A DNA stretch of 64,000 nucleotides, taken from positions 620,001 through 684,000 of the forward strand of contig NZ_AQXT01000002.1 of NCBI RefSeq assembly GCF_000376805.1, read 5' to 3'. Under the pieces are notes generated by a model that worked only from the letters and a program-made list of their open reading frames with translations, had not been told where the DNA came from and did not search any database. Position numbers and translations under genes: made by a program. Origin of the DNA: Henriciella marina DSM 19595. Its GTDB lineage: Bacteria; Pseudomonadota; Alphaproteobacteria; Caulobacterales; Hyphomonadaceae. Positions 29,480 through 37,754 of the stretch are shown piece after piece. Within the stretch, counting starts at the first letter, position 1. Every line of letters begins with the position of its first letter.

Positions 29480-30364
29480 ATGGAAAAAATGATAACCGGC
29501 ATACGTACGGCCTCACTGGTGTTCGCGATCGGGCTTGCCGGTTGCGACGGCGCGGTGTCTGCTGGCGATACCTCTTCAAGTGGGTCCATCAGCAGCTGTG
29601 TGGAGCTTGCCGAAGGGACGTATCAGTTTTCTGATGGCCTGTTCATTCCAGCCTCCGGCATACCGGAAGGAGAGATGGGCGAGGCGAGCGCCGGTGCCCC
29701 CCTTCAATGGGCTGGACGTCTTCAGGACGATCTGCGTCAGGACGGGTTTGATTGGCTATCGATCACGAGCCGCCGCGGTCTCGCCATTCTGGAAGGGCAG
29801 GTCGAGGATGAAACTCGGAAGATTGAGGCCATAGAGGCAGCGAGTACAGCCATAGGGGCAGACCCTATCGCCGCAGATGCGACAAGCATTGTCATCGACA
29901 ATATAGAGGTCGACGGCGGCGAAGCGCCGGTTGGGGCACCTCTGGTCAGCCTGCCAGCCTCACCTTCGCTGGCGGCGTGCGAAGCCGCCTTCGCCGGCAC
30001 TCTTTCGGCGCGCACCGTGGAGTTTTCAGCGAACAATTCCTCGATCTCTGAGGACTCATTGATGGTCGCTGACGCATTGGCTGGCATTGCCCTCCTGTGT
30101 GACGGTTACCAGATCGAGATCGGAGGGCATACGGATGCACGCGGCGCTGAGTCATTCAACGAACGCCTGTCACAGACGCGGGCGGATGCACTCCGCGACT
30201 ACTTCATTGAACACGATGTGAGGTCAGCGTCGCTGAGCGCTGTTGGGTATGGCGAAAGTCAGCCGATCGACACGTCGCAGACCACCGCGGCCTACGCCCG
30301 CAACCGGCGGATCGAGTTCACGCTCACGGAGCCTGAACCCGACACGGCCGATTGGCGGGATTAG
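29480..30364 (+). CDS. OmpA-family outer membrane lipoprotein with BON-like domain
   Basis: A 294-residue lipoprotein: signal peptide with lipobox GLAGC near residues 16-20, a BON-like segment around residues 75-120 (LQDDLRQDGFDWLSI, then RGLAILEGQVEDE), a linker, and a C-terminal OmpA peptidoglycan-binding domain (IEIGGHTDARGAESFNERLSQ near residue 213; GYGESQPI near residue 255; RNRRIEF at the end). It probably anchors the outer membrane to peptidoglycan. Start is uncertain: ATG 29480, ATG 29489 or TTG 29456. Its stop overlaps the P450 stop by 4 bp (TTAG). Confidence 0.9.
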   Translation: MEKMITGIRTASLVFAIGLAGCDGAVSAGDTSSSGSISSCVELAEGTYQFSDGLFIPASGIPEGEMGEASAGAPLQWAGRLQDDLRQDGFDWLSITSRRGLAILEGQVEDETRKIEAIEAASTAIGADPIAADATSIVIDNIEVDGGEAPVGAPLVSLPASPSLAACEAAFAGTLSARTVEFSANNSSISEDSLMVADALAGIALLCDGYQIEIGGHTDARGAESFNERLSQTRADALRDYFIEHDVRSASLSAVGYGESQPIDTSQTTAAYARNRRIEFTLTEPEPDTADWRD

Positions 30365-31695
30365 AATTTGTAGCGGACCGGAATGCTTTTTGGTCCGCCG
30401 ACGAAATTCGCCCGAATGAAAGTCGGATCGCCAGCAAGCTCGATCGACTTGATGCGCGAGAACAGTTCTTCATAAATCGCCTGCATTTCCAGACGGGCCA
30501 GATGCATGCCAAGGCACATGTGGCCGCCATAACCAAATGAGATAATCTTGTTCGGGCTGCGGTCGACGCGGAATTCAAACGGGTCGTCGAAGACTTCCTC
30601 GTCGCGGTTGCCGGACGGGTAGCAGAGAAGAAGGCTTTCCCCTTCGAGGATCTTGCGACCACGAAGTTCGTAGTCGTCCTGCGCGGTGCGCATGAAGTGT
30701 TTCACCGGTGTCGTCCAGCGAATGGCTTCGTCGACGGCCGTCCGGGACATGCCCTTGGGATCATCCATCATCTTTTTCAGCTGCGCGGGATTGTTCAGCA
30801 TGCCGAGGACGCCGCCGCCGGTCGAGGCGCTGGTTGTGTCATGGCCTGCAGCTGCGACGATGATATAATAGCTCATTGCTTCAAGCTGGCCGATTGGTTC
30901 GCCATCGACCGTGCCGTTGGCGATGACCGTGGAGACATCGTCCTTGGGATTGGTGCGGCGATCCTGCGTGATGTTCGTGAAGTACATGAAGAACTGGGCG
31001 AGGGTTTCCTGGATCGAGGAAAGCCCCTTGTCCGCATCACCGCCTTCGGAAAGGCTCTTGTCGCGCATGAGGTCGGGGTCCTGCGCGCCAAAGATTTCCT
31101 GGGTGAGCTTCAGCATCATGGGCTCGTCTTCGACCGGCACGCCGAGGATCTGCATGATCACGCGGAGCGGATAGTGAAGGGCGATTTCCTGCTGGAAGTC
31201 GCATTCCCCGCCCATGTCTTCCATACGGTCGACGAATTCCTTCGCGATCTTGCGGATCGCCTCCTCGCGCGTCTTCACCTTGTGCGGCATGAACCAGTCC
31301 TGCGTCAGGTGGCGCAGCTTGAAGTGCAACGGGTCATCCAGTTGGACGAGCGTCTTCAGGAGGTGCGGGCCGCCGGTCTGGGCGTAGACACGTTCCTCAG
31401 CCTTCTCATAGCTCAGCATTTCGCGTTCGCCATTCGTGAACAGCTTGTTCTGGCGGCTGATTTCCATGATGTCGGCATGTTTTGTCACGGCCCAGAACGG
31501 GCGGAAACCTTCCGGCTCACACCAGGCGACCGGGTCCTCAGCGCGCAGCCGCGCAAAGGCTGAGTCCAGCTGGTCCATATGCGCGTAAACTTCAGGATTG
31601 ACGATCATATCGCTCGTCGCACGCGCAGCATCGCTCATCTCACGGGACGGGTCTTTTTTGGTTTTGGGCGGCTGACCTACGGCGGTATCTGACAT
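30361..31695 (-). CDS. Cytochrome P450
   Basis: A 444-residue soluble bacterial P450. The heme-Cys loop is FGYGGHMCLGMHLAR near residues 394-408, the oxygen-activating I-helix is VAAAGHDTTSAS near residues 280-291, and the ExxR of the K-helix is in AVDEAIRW near residue 323. It resembles the CYP108/CYP125-like groups that oxidise terpenes, steroids or alkyl chains, but the substrate is unknown. No ferredoxin or reductase gene lies next to it. It is convergent with the OmpA gene. Confidence 0.95.
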   Translation of the reverse strand: MSDTAVGQPPKTKKDPSREMSDAARATSDMIVNPEVYAHMDQLDSAFARLRAEDPVAWCEPEGFRPFWAVTKHADIMEISRQNKLFTNGEREMLSYEKAEERVYAQTGGPHLLKTLVQLDDPLHFKLRHLTQDWFMPHKVKTREEAIRKIAKEFVDRMEDMGGECDFQQEIALHYPLRVIMQILGVPVEDEPMMLKLTQEIFGAQDPDLMRDKSLSEGGDADKGLSSIQETLAQFFMYFTNITQDRRTNPKDDVSTVIANGTVDGEPIGQLEAMSYYIIVAAAGHDTTSASTGGGVLGMLNNPAQLKKMMDDPKGMSRTAVDEAIRWTTPVKHFMRTAQDDYELRGRKILEGESLLLCYPSGNRDEEVFDDPFEFRVDRSPNKIISFGYGGHMCLGMHLARLEMQAIYEELFSRIKSIELAGDPTFIRANFVGGPKSIPVRYKF

Positions 31696-31745
31696 GTACG
31701 GCTCCCGACTTGTCGTTCTTCTTTGATCGCCGCAGCTTTAGCCGT

Positions 31746-32624
31746 CTATCGCCGCCTGTTAAGGCCTTTCTTAGGGGCAGCCTTGTGCTTCTTTACAGCA
31801 GAAGTCGCCGTCTTTGCGGGCTGGTGCGGGAGCATCGGACCCAGCAATTCCATCAACCTCTTATGAGGCACTTCTTCGACCGCGCCAGGCTCAAGGTCGG
31901 ATAGCTCGAAAGGGCCGTACTCGGTTCTGATCAGGCGGTTCACTTCAAGGCCAACAGATTCGAGCGCGCGGCGAACCTCACGCTTCTTGCCTTCGGTCAA
32001 TTCAACCTTGATCCAGTTATTGGCGCCTGTCTCGCGCTCCAGCTCAGCGATGATTGGCGCATAGGTGACGCCTTCAACAGTTACACCATCCCGCAGCGCG
32101 GCGAGCTTTTCAGGCGTGACACGGCCATGTGCCCGCGCGCGGTAGCGCCTGCGGAACTCATTGCGTGGCAATTCCAGCGTCCTTGCCAGTTCGCCGTCAT
32201 TGGTCAGGAGGAGCAAGCCCTCGGTCGTCAGATCGAGACGGCCGACCGTCACGGTACGTGGAAGGTGTTTGGGCAGTTCATCGAAAATCGTCCGGCGCCC
32301 GGCTGGGTCCTGGGTAGTCGTGATCAGACCCGACGGCTTATGATAGCGCCAGAGCCGTGTCACTTCGGGCGCCTTCACCGGCTTGCCGTTGACCTTGATT
32401 GTTTCTGTGCCGGTCACCTTGAAGGCTGGGGACGTCAGCTTGCGCCCGTTTACAGAGACCCTGCCTTCTTCGATCAGGGTCTCGCATTCGCGGCGAGAGG
32501 CCACGCCAGAGCGCGCCAGCCATTTGGCGATACGTTCGCCTTCTGACCAGTCTGGATCGATGTTTGATGAAGGTTGAGGTTTGGTCCGTCTGCCGGGCCG
32601 GGGCGTCTCTCGACGATCCGTCAT
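31746..32624 (-). CDS. rluB: 23S rRNA pseudouridine synthase, RluB/RsuA family
   Basis: A 292-residue protein with an N-terminal S4 RNA-binding domain (ERIAKWLARSGVASRRECE near residue 30) and a pseudouridine synthase domain with the catalytic Asp in VGRLDLTTEGLLLLTNDGEL near residue 142. RluB modifies U2605 of 23S rRNA; E. coli has close paralogues (RluE, RluF, RsuA), so the exact site is inferred. The C-terminal tail is Lys/Arg/Ala-rich. It begins 22 bp after the stop of the upstream membrane-protein gene. Confidence 0.93.
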   Translation of the reverse strand: MTDRRETPRPGRRTKPQPSSNIDPDWSEGERIAKWLARSGVASRRECETLIEEGRVSVNGRKLTSPAFKVTGTETIKVNGKPVKAPEVTRLWRYHKPSGLITTTQDPAGRRTIFDELPKHLPRTVTVGRLDLTTEGLLLLTNDGELARTLELPRNEFRRRYRARAHGRVTPEKLAALRDGVTVEGVTYAPIIAELERETGANNWIKVELTEGKKREVRRALESVGLEVNRLIRTEYGPFELSDLEPGAVEEVPHKRLMELLGPMLPHQPAKTATSAVKKHKAAPKKGLNRRR

Positions 32625-32646
32625 GTGCTGTTCCTCTAAGAAGGCA

Positions 32647-33051
32647 TTAGCCTAGGTGAAGAACCGGCGAGGCAATTGCAAGAGCCAGTGCGAACTCCAC
32701 AGCAATCCAGATGGGGATCATACCCGGCGCGCGGTTCTCTTTGGAGTCTGCCAGGTGCGAGATCAGCCGGCCCAGCCCAGCGCCAAACCAGCCCGCCGCA
32801 ATGGGCATCAGGGCAAAGAGCGCCACAGGGCTGTTGACCCTGAGAAGGATAACCAGCGCCGTGATGTGCAGCATGAACAGAAGACCGCCATAAGTTGCCC
32901 GGAATTCTGAAAAGCCACCGGGCTTGCCGGGGGCGGGGTCCGGAACGAGTCGGACGACGCCCTGCGCCCACTTCGGCGCGAAGAGAGCGCCCAGACCGAT
33001 AAGCGCGCAGAAAACGAGCGCGGCAGCTGAGATCAATACGTAAATGGACAT
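32647..33051 (-). CDS. Small four-helix membrane protein (DUF4345-like)
   Basis: A 134-residue protein with four hydrophobic segments (about residues 3-25, 50-70, 73-95 and 112-132) and a short conserved GGFSEFRATYGGLLF stretch typical of DUF4345-like small inner-membrane proteins. No function is known. GAGGAG precedes ATG 33051. It sits between lpxL and rluB on the same strand. Confidence 0.82.
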   Translation of the reverse strand: MSIYVLISAAALVFCALIGLGALFAPKWAQGVVRLVPDPAPGKPGGFSEFRATYGGLLFMLHITALVILLRVNSPVALFALMPIAAGWFGAGLGRLISHLADSKENRAPGMIPIWIAVEFALALAIASPVLHLG

Positions 33052-33104
33052 CGGGTCTCCTCGGCACGCCACGTTGTGGGCGCATGCAGTCTGTAGGTAG
33101 CTAG

Positions 33105-34064
33105 CTAGACGCCAGCTTTTTTCCAGGCTGATTTCGGCCAGCGGCGATGCTGCCAGAACCATTGCTCCGGATTCGCCCGGACCTGGTGTTCAATAAAGCG
33201 TGTAATCTTCTCGACGCAGTCGCGCACAGCCGCTTCGCCTTCAAGCCCGGGCTCAGGTCGGATTGTTTCATGGATGGTCGTGCGAAACCTCGCCGGTCCT
33301 GTTCTGACCGTCGAAACAGGGACAAGCGGCACATCATATTTCAGCGCGAGGCGCGCAGGCCCCGGGGCTGTCATCGCGTCATGATTGAAGAAGGGAATGG
33401 CCAGCCCCTTGTTGAACTTCTGATCATTCATGATCGCGACAGACCGACCGGCTGAAAGGGCGCGCATGAGCTCGCGCGTGCCAAGCCCCTTGGGGGTAAG
33501 CACACCGATGCCATAGTCATGCCGGACCTTGTTGATCCGGCGGTCGATGTGCGGATTGTTCAGGGCCCGGTAGGTGACAAGGCAGTCGACGGGCCGGCGG
33601 CAGATCACTGCCGCCATGACTTCCCAATTGGCAAAATGGCCAGAAATCAGAACCGCGCCTTTCTCGGCCTGTTCAATTGCGTCCAGACGCTCTGGATGGA
33701 TGACCTCCACCCGGTCGCCTTGATACGGGTTGATCTTTGGCAGGTGCGGAAGTTCTCCCGCGGTCCGGCCAACGCTCTCCCAGCTTGCCGCTGCAATCTG
33801 GTCGACCTTGTCGTCGCTCCAGTCCGGAAACGCCATTCGGAGGTTGCGTTTCACCGTCTTGTTCTGGCTGAGTAGCGGCGCGATCCATTTGACGAGCCAC
33901 CCGCCGAAATTCGACGCACGATCAGGACCTAGCGCCGTCATCGGCCACCAGTAGATGACATCCCATGCAGCTGCTTCCAGCCGCCACACCAGGCGTTGGC
34001 GCCATGTCGACCGGTTGTCGATATCTTTCGGTCTGACGTACTGGGTGGTGTTATTATCGTTCAT
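33105..34064 (-). CDS. lpxL: Lipid A acyltransferase (LpxL/HtrB family)
   Basis: A 319-residue membrane-associated acyltransferase that adds secondary acyl chains to Kdo-lipid A. A membrane-proximal N-terminus is followed by the catalytic region SGHFANWEVMAA near residue 140 (HxxxxE), and the family pattern continues with AGRSVAIMNDQKFNKGLAIPF near residue 205. ATG 34064 lies 4 bp after the lpxK stop, so the two are probably cotranslated. Which acyl chain and position is used cannot be read from sequence. Confidence 0.92.
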   Translation of the reverse strand: MNDNNTTQYVRPKDIDNRSTWRQRLVWRLEAAAWDVIYWWPMTALGPDRASNFGGWLVKWIAPLLSQNKTVKRNLRMAFPDWSDDKVDQIAAASWESVGRTAGELPHLPKINPYQGDRVEVIHPERLDAIEQAEKGAVLISGHFANWEVMAAVICRRPVDCLVTYRALNNPHIDRRINKVRHDYGIGVLTPKGLGTRELMRALSAGRSVAIMNDQKFNKGLAIPFFNHDAMTAPGPARLALKYDVPLVPVSTVRTGPARFRTTIHETIRPEPGLEGEAAVRDCVEKITRFIEHQVRANPEQWFWQHRRWPKSAWKKAGV

Positions 34065-34068
34065 GAGA

Positions 34069-35064
34069 CTAAGCCTCTGTAACAGAGCGCAGAAGCTTCG
34101 CCAGAGCTTCATTGCTCTCGAACTCAGCCGTCACGGGTAGCGTTGAGATTCCATTCCGCTGCGCAGGCGTCAGCCTTATGAAGTCCTTCTCCGTTGTAAT
34201 GAGCGTGGCGCCGTAGTCTGCCGCCAGCGCTCGAAGGTAGCGCAAATCGCTATCCTTGTAGGTGTGGTGATCGGCAAACGGGACCGCATCAACCGGCGGC
34301 CTCCCGCAGGCTCGTAGAGTGTCGAAGAACTTTTCCGGTCGGCCAATGCCAGCAAAGGCGATATAGGTGCCAACTTCTGGTGGGGCGACCGGCGCAATGC
34401 GGGCTTTCAGGATTGGTCCTTTGAACCGTGCAAGTTCATGAGGTGGATCGCCGTCTCCCATCAGGATCACGGCATCAGCGCGCGCGAGACCGTTTTCGAC
34501 CGGCTCGCGCAAAGGGCCTTTCGGGATGACGTGCCCATTGCCGAAGCCAGACTGAGCATCGACAACGACCAGCGAAAGCGTCTTTTGAAGCGAAGGGTTC
34601 TGGAAGCCATCATCCATGATGATGATGTCAACGCCTGCCTCCTGCATGGCGCGCCCCGCGGCGGCGCGGTCTGCACCAATCCAGGCCTCGCCGGTTTGGG
34701 CCAGCATCAGCGCTTCGTCGCCAACCTGAGCGGCGCTGTGAGAGCCAGCATCAACGCGCAATGGACCGCTCAGTTTGCCGCCATACCCGCGCGACAGCGT
34801 TGCAATGCGAAGTTGCTCATTCTGATCAGAAAGTTGCTTGCGTATCGCCGCCGCAACGGGGCTCTTTCCGCTTCCGCCAGCTGTCAGATTGCCGATACAG
34901 ATCACCGGAATATCGAGCTTCAGCGGAACTGTCTTTTCGATCCGGCGCGCGGTGACGGCAGCGTAGACTGCCGAGAGTGGGGTGAGGATCAACCGGGTCA
35001 CCGGCGCGCCTTCCCTCGACCTGGGATCAACGTCGCGGTCCCAGAAGCGGGGGGCGCGCATCAT
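34069..35064 (-). CDS. lpxK: Tetraacyldisaccharide 4'-kinase
   Basis: A 331-residue P-loop kinase that phosphorylates the 4' position of the lipid A disaccharide. The unusual Walker A is GNLTAGGSGKSPV near residues 58-70, followed by LSRGYGG near residue 89 and MDDGFQNPSL near residue 151, and the C-terminal TTEKDFIRL block near residue 289. Two consecutive ATGs open the gene; the first overlaps the waaA stop (ATGA), indicating tight coupling. Confidence 0.96.
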   Translation of the reverse strand: MMRAPRFWDRDVDPRSREGAPVTRLILTPLSAVYAAVTARRIEKTVPLKLDIPVICIGNLTAGGSGKSPVAAAIRKQLSDQNEQLRIATLSRGYGGKLSGPLRVDAGSHSAAQVGDEALMLAQTGEAWIGADRAAAGRAMQEAGVDIIIMDDGFQNPSLQKTLSLVVVDAQSGFGNGHVIPKGPLREPVENGLARADAVILMGDGDPPHELARFKGPILKARIAPVAPPEVGTYIAFAGIGRPEKFFDTLRACGRPPVDAVPFADHHTYKDSDLRYLRALAADYGATLITTEKDFIRLTPAQRNGISTLPVTAEFESNEALAKLLRSVTEA

Positions 35065-36332
35065 GAGGGCGACACCTCCAGCAAGCCTTCCAGCGCAGAG
35101 AGAGTTACGCGCATTGGCTCCAGCGCGGACTCTTCCAGTGTTTCCATCAGCTCCACGGAGGGTGGCGGCAGCGGGAAGGCGCGGCGGAGCTCATCTGCCG
35201 TCTCGACAATCATCAGCCCCGGATGATGCCCAATCCGGTTCACGAGATCGCTGAAATTATGGATGTGCGGCCCGGTGAATACGGGCCGCCCGAGCCGCAG
35301 GATCTCTACTGGATTATGGCCCCCGACTCCGTCGGCATGTCCGCCGCCGAGATAGACGCTGTTGGCAAGCGAGGCGAAAAGGCTGACTTCGCCGAGCGTA
35401 TCGCAAAGCAGAACGTCATCGGTGGAAGAGGGGGGTTCACCTTTTGACCGGACTGAAAAGCTCAGCGAGCGGTCTTTCAGAAGCGTGATGATGCTGTCTC
35501 TGCGTTCTGGATGCCTCGGGATGATGATAAGTGCAGGCCTCGGTTCGATGCCGTCCGCAGCGTCGAGAATCCACTCTTCTTCGCCTTCATGCGTGGATAC
35601 CGCCACGAGACACTTGCGCCCGCCAATGAATGCCGAGCTGATCGTCTGCATGTCGGCATTATCAGGCTCGGGGACAGACAAAGACAGCTTCAGATTACCG
35701 GGGCAGGGCACGTCTCGGCCCACCAGTTCCCCGAGCCCGGTCGCGGTTTGTGTATCGCCAGCGATGAGAGCGTCAAAGCTGGAGAAGATTTCCTGAGCGA
35801 AGCTTTTCCAAGAGGTCCAACCGCTCAAGCTCTTTTTGGTCATGCGCGCATTTACAAGGGCGAGCGGGATCTTCCGGGCGTGTGCTTCGGCGATAAGGTT
35901 TGGCCAGATCTCGCCTTCTGCGAAGACGCAGAGACGGGGTTGCCAGTTGTCGAGAAAGCGCGCGGCGATTGTCGGCGTATCGACCGGCGCGACCTGATAG
36001 CGGCTACGCTCTGAGAGCAGTCCGGAGTTCTCGATGAAGCGCGTGATCAGCTCGGCGGCGGTCTGGGTCTGGCTGGTGAACAGGAAATGTAGCGCTGGAT
36101 TGCCCGCGCTCAGCCGCTCAGCCACTTCCAGGAGTAACCGTGTCTCGCCAATGCTTGCGCCATGCATCCACACGAGATGGGCAGGGGTAAGGTCGATCCT
36201 GGTGCGGGCAAAGCGCTCTTCCAGTCGATCAGGGTTCTCTTTGCCGCGGCGAGCGCGCCGGCGGAGCCAGAGACCGAGCAAGGGCTGCGCGGCGCGCGTC
36301 GATGTTCGGTAGAGGGTACGGCCCATAGACAT
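35061..36332 (-). CDS. waaA: Kdo transferase
   Basis: A GT-B glycosyltransferase of about 423 residues that attaches Kdo to lipid IVA. Conserved features: MGRTLYRTSTRAAQPLL at the N-terminus with a membrane-associating helix, RLEERFA, the HGASIGE motif near residue 57 with the catalytic Glu, FAEGEIWPNLI near residue 117, and the GGHNPVEILRLGRPVFTGPH block near residue 325 binding CMP-Kdo. ATG 36332 gives the family N-terminus; a GTG at 36371 would add 13 residues. The substrate number of Kdo units cannot be deduced. Confidence 0.95.
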   Translation of the reverse strand: MSMGRTLYRTSTRAAQPLLGLWLRRRARRGKENPDRLEERFARTRIDLTPAHLVWMHGASIGETRLLLEVAERLSAGNPALHFLFTSQTQTAAELITRFIENSGLLSERSRYQVAPVDTPTIAARFLDNWQPRLCVFAEGEIWPNLIAEAHARKIPLALVNARMTKKSLSGWTSWKSFAQEIFSSFDALIAGDTQTATGLGELVGRDVPCPGNLKLSLSVPEPDNADMQTISSAFIGGRKCLVAVSTHEGEEEWILDAADGIEPRPALIIIPRHPERRDSIITLLKDRSLSFSVRSKGEPPSSTDDVLLCDTLGEVSLFASLANSVYLGGGHADGVGGHNPVEILRLGRPVFTGPHIHNFSDLVNRIGHHPGLMIVETADELRRAFPLPPPSVELMETLEESALEPMRVTLSALEGLLEVSPS

Positions 36333-36378
36333 TAGAAGAAGATAATCTGCTCTTATGGCTTCGCCAGACACCTAACTG

Positions 36379-37083
36379 CTAGCGGTTTGAAACGATTGAG
36401 GCCGCCCGCTCATGAACAGCTTTCATCGCGTCTTCAATCTGGCGCAGTCGCTCTTCCTTTTCAGCGCTCCGGTCGAGAGCGACGGGCGCCCCAAGGATCA
36501 TCGCGCCCCTCGCAAAGGGAAGAGGGATCATGAATCTGTCCCAGGTGTCCAGACGGAAGACCGGTTTGCAGTCGAGCGCATAGGGAATGATCAGAGCGTC
36601 CGACCGAAGCGCCATGATGGCCATTCCGGGCTGTACCATCTCAGCGGGGCCGCGCGGGCCATCCGGTGTGATGCAGACAACACTGCCTGAGCGAAGGCGC
36701 CGGCTTGTTTCGGCAACAGCTGCCGCCCCGCCTTTATCCTTGCGTTTGCGCTTATGCGACGAGGATCCGCGCACGGCATCGAGGCCGAGATGTTCGATGG
36801 CCTTGGCCACCGCCTCTCCATCTCGCGAGAGCGAGATCAGCATGGAAGTCGGGTACGATTTTTTCGGCAGCTTGCGTGCAATCTTGCTCCAGATTGTCGG
36901 CAACAGGAGAACGCGCGAATGCCAGGCGGCCACGATCAGCCCCTTTTCGCTGCCCCAAGTCTCTTTGAAGATCTCTTCGCCTTCAACCGTCCAGCGTATC
37001 GTGCGCGCGCAGAGGACCATGTAGGACCAGATGAGATAACCAAGGATTGAGGATACCACTGACGAGCGAAGAAAGGACTTCAT
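36379..37083 (-). CDS. DUF374 lysophospholipid-acyltransferase-like protein
   Basis: A 234-residue protein with an N-terminal membrane helix (residues 10-28) and a PlsC-like fold of the DUF374 group: AAWHSRVLLLPT near residues 53-64, SLSRDGEAVAKAIEHLGLDAVRGSS near residue 85, and ITPDGPRGP near residue 134. DUF374 genes are often clustered with waaA and lpxK in alphaproteobacteria, as here, and are suspected of acylating lipid A or a related lipid. ATG 37083 is preceded by GAGAGG. The open frame further upstream only runs through the tRNA gene and is not coding. Confidence 0.9.
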   Translation of the reverse strand: MKSFLRSSVVSSILGYLIWSYMVLCARTIRWTVEGEEIFKETWGSEKGLIVAAWHSRVLLLPTIWSKIARKLPKKSYPTSMLISLSRDGEAVAKAIEHLGLDAVRGSSSHKRKRKDKGGAAAVAETSRRLRSGSVVCITPDGPRGPAEMVQPGMAIMALRSDALIIPYALDCKPVFRLDTWDRFMIPLPFARGAMILGAPVALDRSAEKEERLRQIEDAMKAVHERAASIVSNR

Positions 37084-37181
37084 CTTGTTGTCCTCTCTGA
37101 TGCTGAAGGGGGAGGCAAGGCAGGGATGAGAAATACCTCGCTGTATGACCGGTCCCGCATTCTCGCGATCTCTGGGTTCTG

Positions 37182-37256
37182 TGGTGGGCGATACTGGGAT
37201 TGAACCAGTGACCCCTGCCGTGTGAAGGCAGTGCTCTACCGCTGAGCTAATCGCCC
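37182..37256 (-). tRNA. tRNA-Val (anticodon CAC)
   Basis: Read on the minus strand, the 75-nt sequence folds as a complete cloverleaf: acceptor GGGCGAT/ATCGCCC with encoded discriminator A and CCA end, D arm GCTC-AGCGGTA-GAGC, anticodon arm CTGCC-TTCACAC-GGCAG with anticodon CAC, variable GGGTC, and T arm ACTGG-TTCAATC-CCAGT. It decodes GUG. Confidence 0.97.
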
Positions 37257-37684
37257 GAAACCAGAGCGCGGTCATATATTGCGCCTCGGAAAGGGTCAAC
37301 GCGAGAAGGCATCAACGGCTGGTAAAGCCTGTTTTGCACACGAATTTAGCAATGCAGCTATGCTAAAACGCAATTAGCTGCCGCCTTGTAAGAGGGGTGC
37401 GACACTTGGATACAGGTATCAGATAGGCGTTGACTGAGGCCGAATACCCCCTTCGGAGAAAGAAATTTCCGGGAAAAGAGGCTAATAGTTGCATTTGCAA
37501 CGGCTTATGTTCGGTTTGTCAGCGCTCAGGGCAGTAAGATGAACAAATGTTCAAACTGAACAGTTGTTCATGTTTGAACCTAAACCTAATTTCATAGTCT
37601 GTTGGGGTTGTGAATCGCCTTCGACCTTGTCATTTAAGCGTCACGAACGGGGTAAGACACGTAGATGTCCTCCGTTGGAATAAA
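37257..37684. other. Intergenic gap with several short palindromes
   Basis: About 430 bp without a supported gene, visibly richer in A+T than its surroundings. It contains a series of perfect inverted repeats: TTTAGCA/TGCTAAA with a 9-nt spacer (37345-37367), TTTCC-G-GGAAA (37466-37476), GTTGCA-TT-TGCAAC (37488-37501), and the tandem TGAACA/TGTTCA sites described separately. No DnaA-box cluster or att-like tRNA repeat was seen. It probably holds the promoter and operators of the small gene at 37755, or an undetected small RNA. Confidence 0.6.
37540..37579. promoter_or_regulatory. Tandem palindromic operators TGAACA-N2-TGTTCA
   Basis: Two perfect 14-bp palindromes, TGAACA-AA-TGTTCA at 37540-37553 and TGAACA-GT-TGTTCA at 37557-37570, lie with their centres 17 bp apart. 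The second half-site also pairs with a following TGAAC (GTTCA-N4-TGAAC, 37566-37579). The size and symmetry fit a dimeric repressor such as a TetR-family protein. They do not fit the alphaproteobacterial LexA box (GTTC-N7-GTTC). No regulator gene is adjacent. Confidence 0.55.
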
Positions 37685-37753
37685 ATGAGCAAAAAGAAGG
37701 ACAGGCTGGCTTGGAGTAAGTCTCCAAGCCAAAAAATAGTCTGGAGAGATTGA
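37685..37753 (+). CDS. Possible 22-residue upstream ORF containing a hairpin
   Basis: ATG 37685 opens a 22-codon Lys-rich frame (begins MSKKKDRLAWSKS, two Trp) whose TGA ends one base before the ATG of the next gene. Inside it lies a perfect 9-bp hairpin, GGCTTGGAG/CTCCAAGCC with loop TAAGT (37708-37730). The Shine-Dalgarno is weak. It may be a leader that couples translation to the downstream gene, or chance. Confidence 0.3.
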   Translation: MSKKKDRLAWSKSPSQKIVWRD

Positions 37754-37754
37754 A

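Noticed and set aside
30697-31563. A 288-codon open frame antisense to the P450
   Set aside because: A shadow of the P450 gene without a ribosome-binding site or conserved sequence.
36379-37299. Long N-terminal extension of the DUF374 protein reading through the tRNA
   Set aside because: The extension is translated tRNA sequence; ATG 37083 has a proper ribosome-binding site and the family N-terminus.
37540-37579. LexA (SOS) box
   Set aside because: The alphaproteobacterial box is a direct repeat GTTC-N7-GTTC; the spacings here are different and the sites are inverted repeats.
37182-37684. Integrated element at the tRNA-Val gene
   Set aside because: No integrase, no repeat of the tRNA 3' end and no mobile genes; only the base composition of the gap differs.
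37708-37730. A perfect 9-bp hairpin considered as a terminator
   Set aside because: It is followed by A residues on the plus strand, and on the minus strand the T-run lies before the stem, so it fits neither direction.
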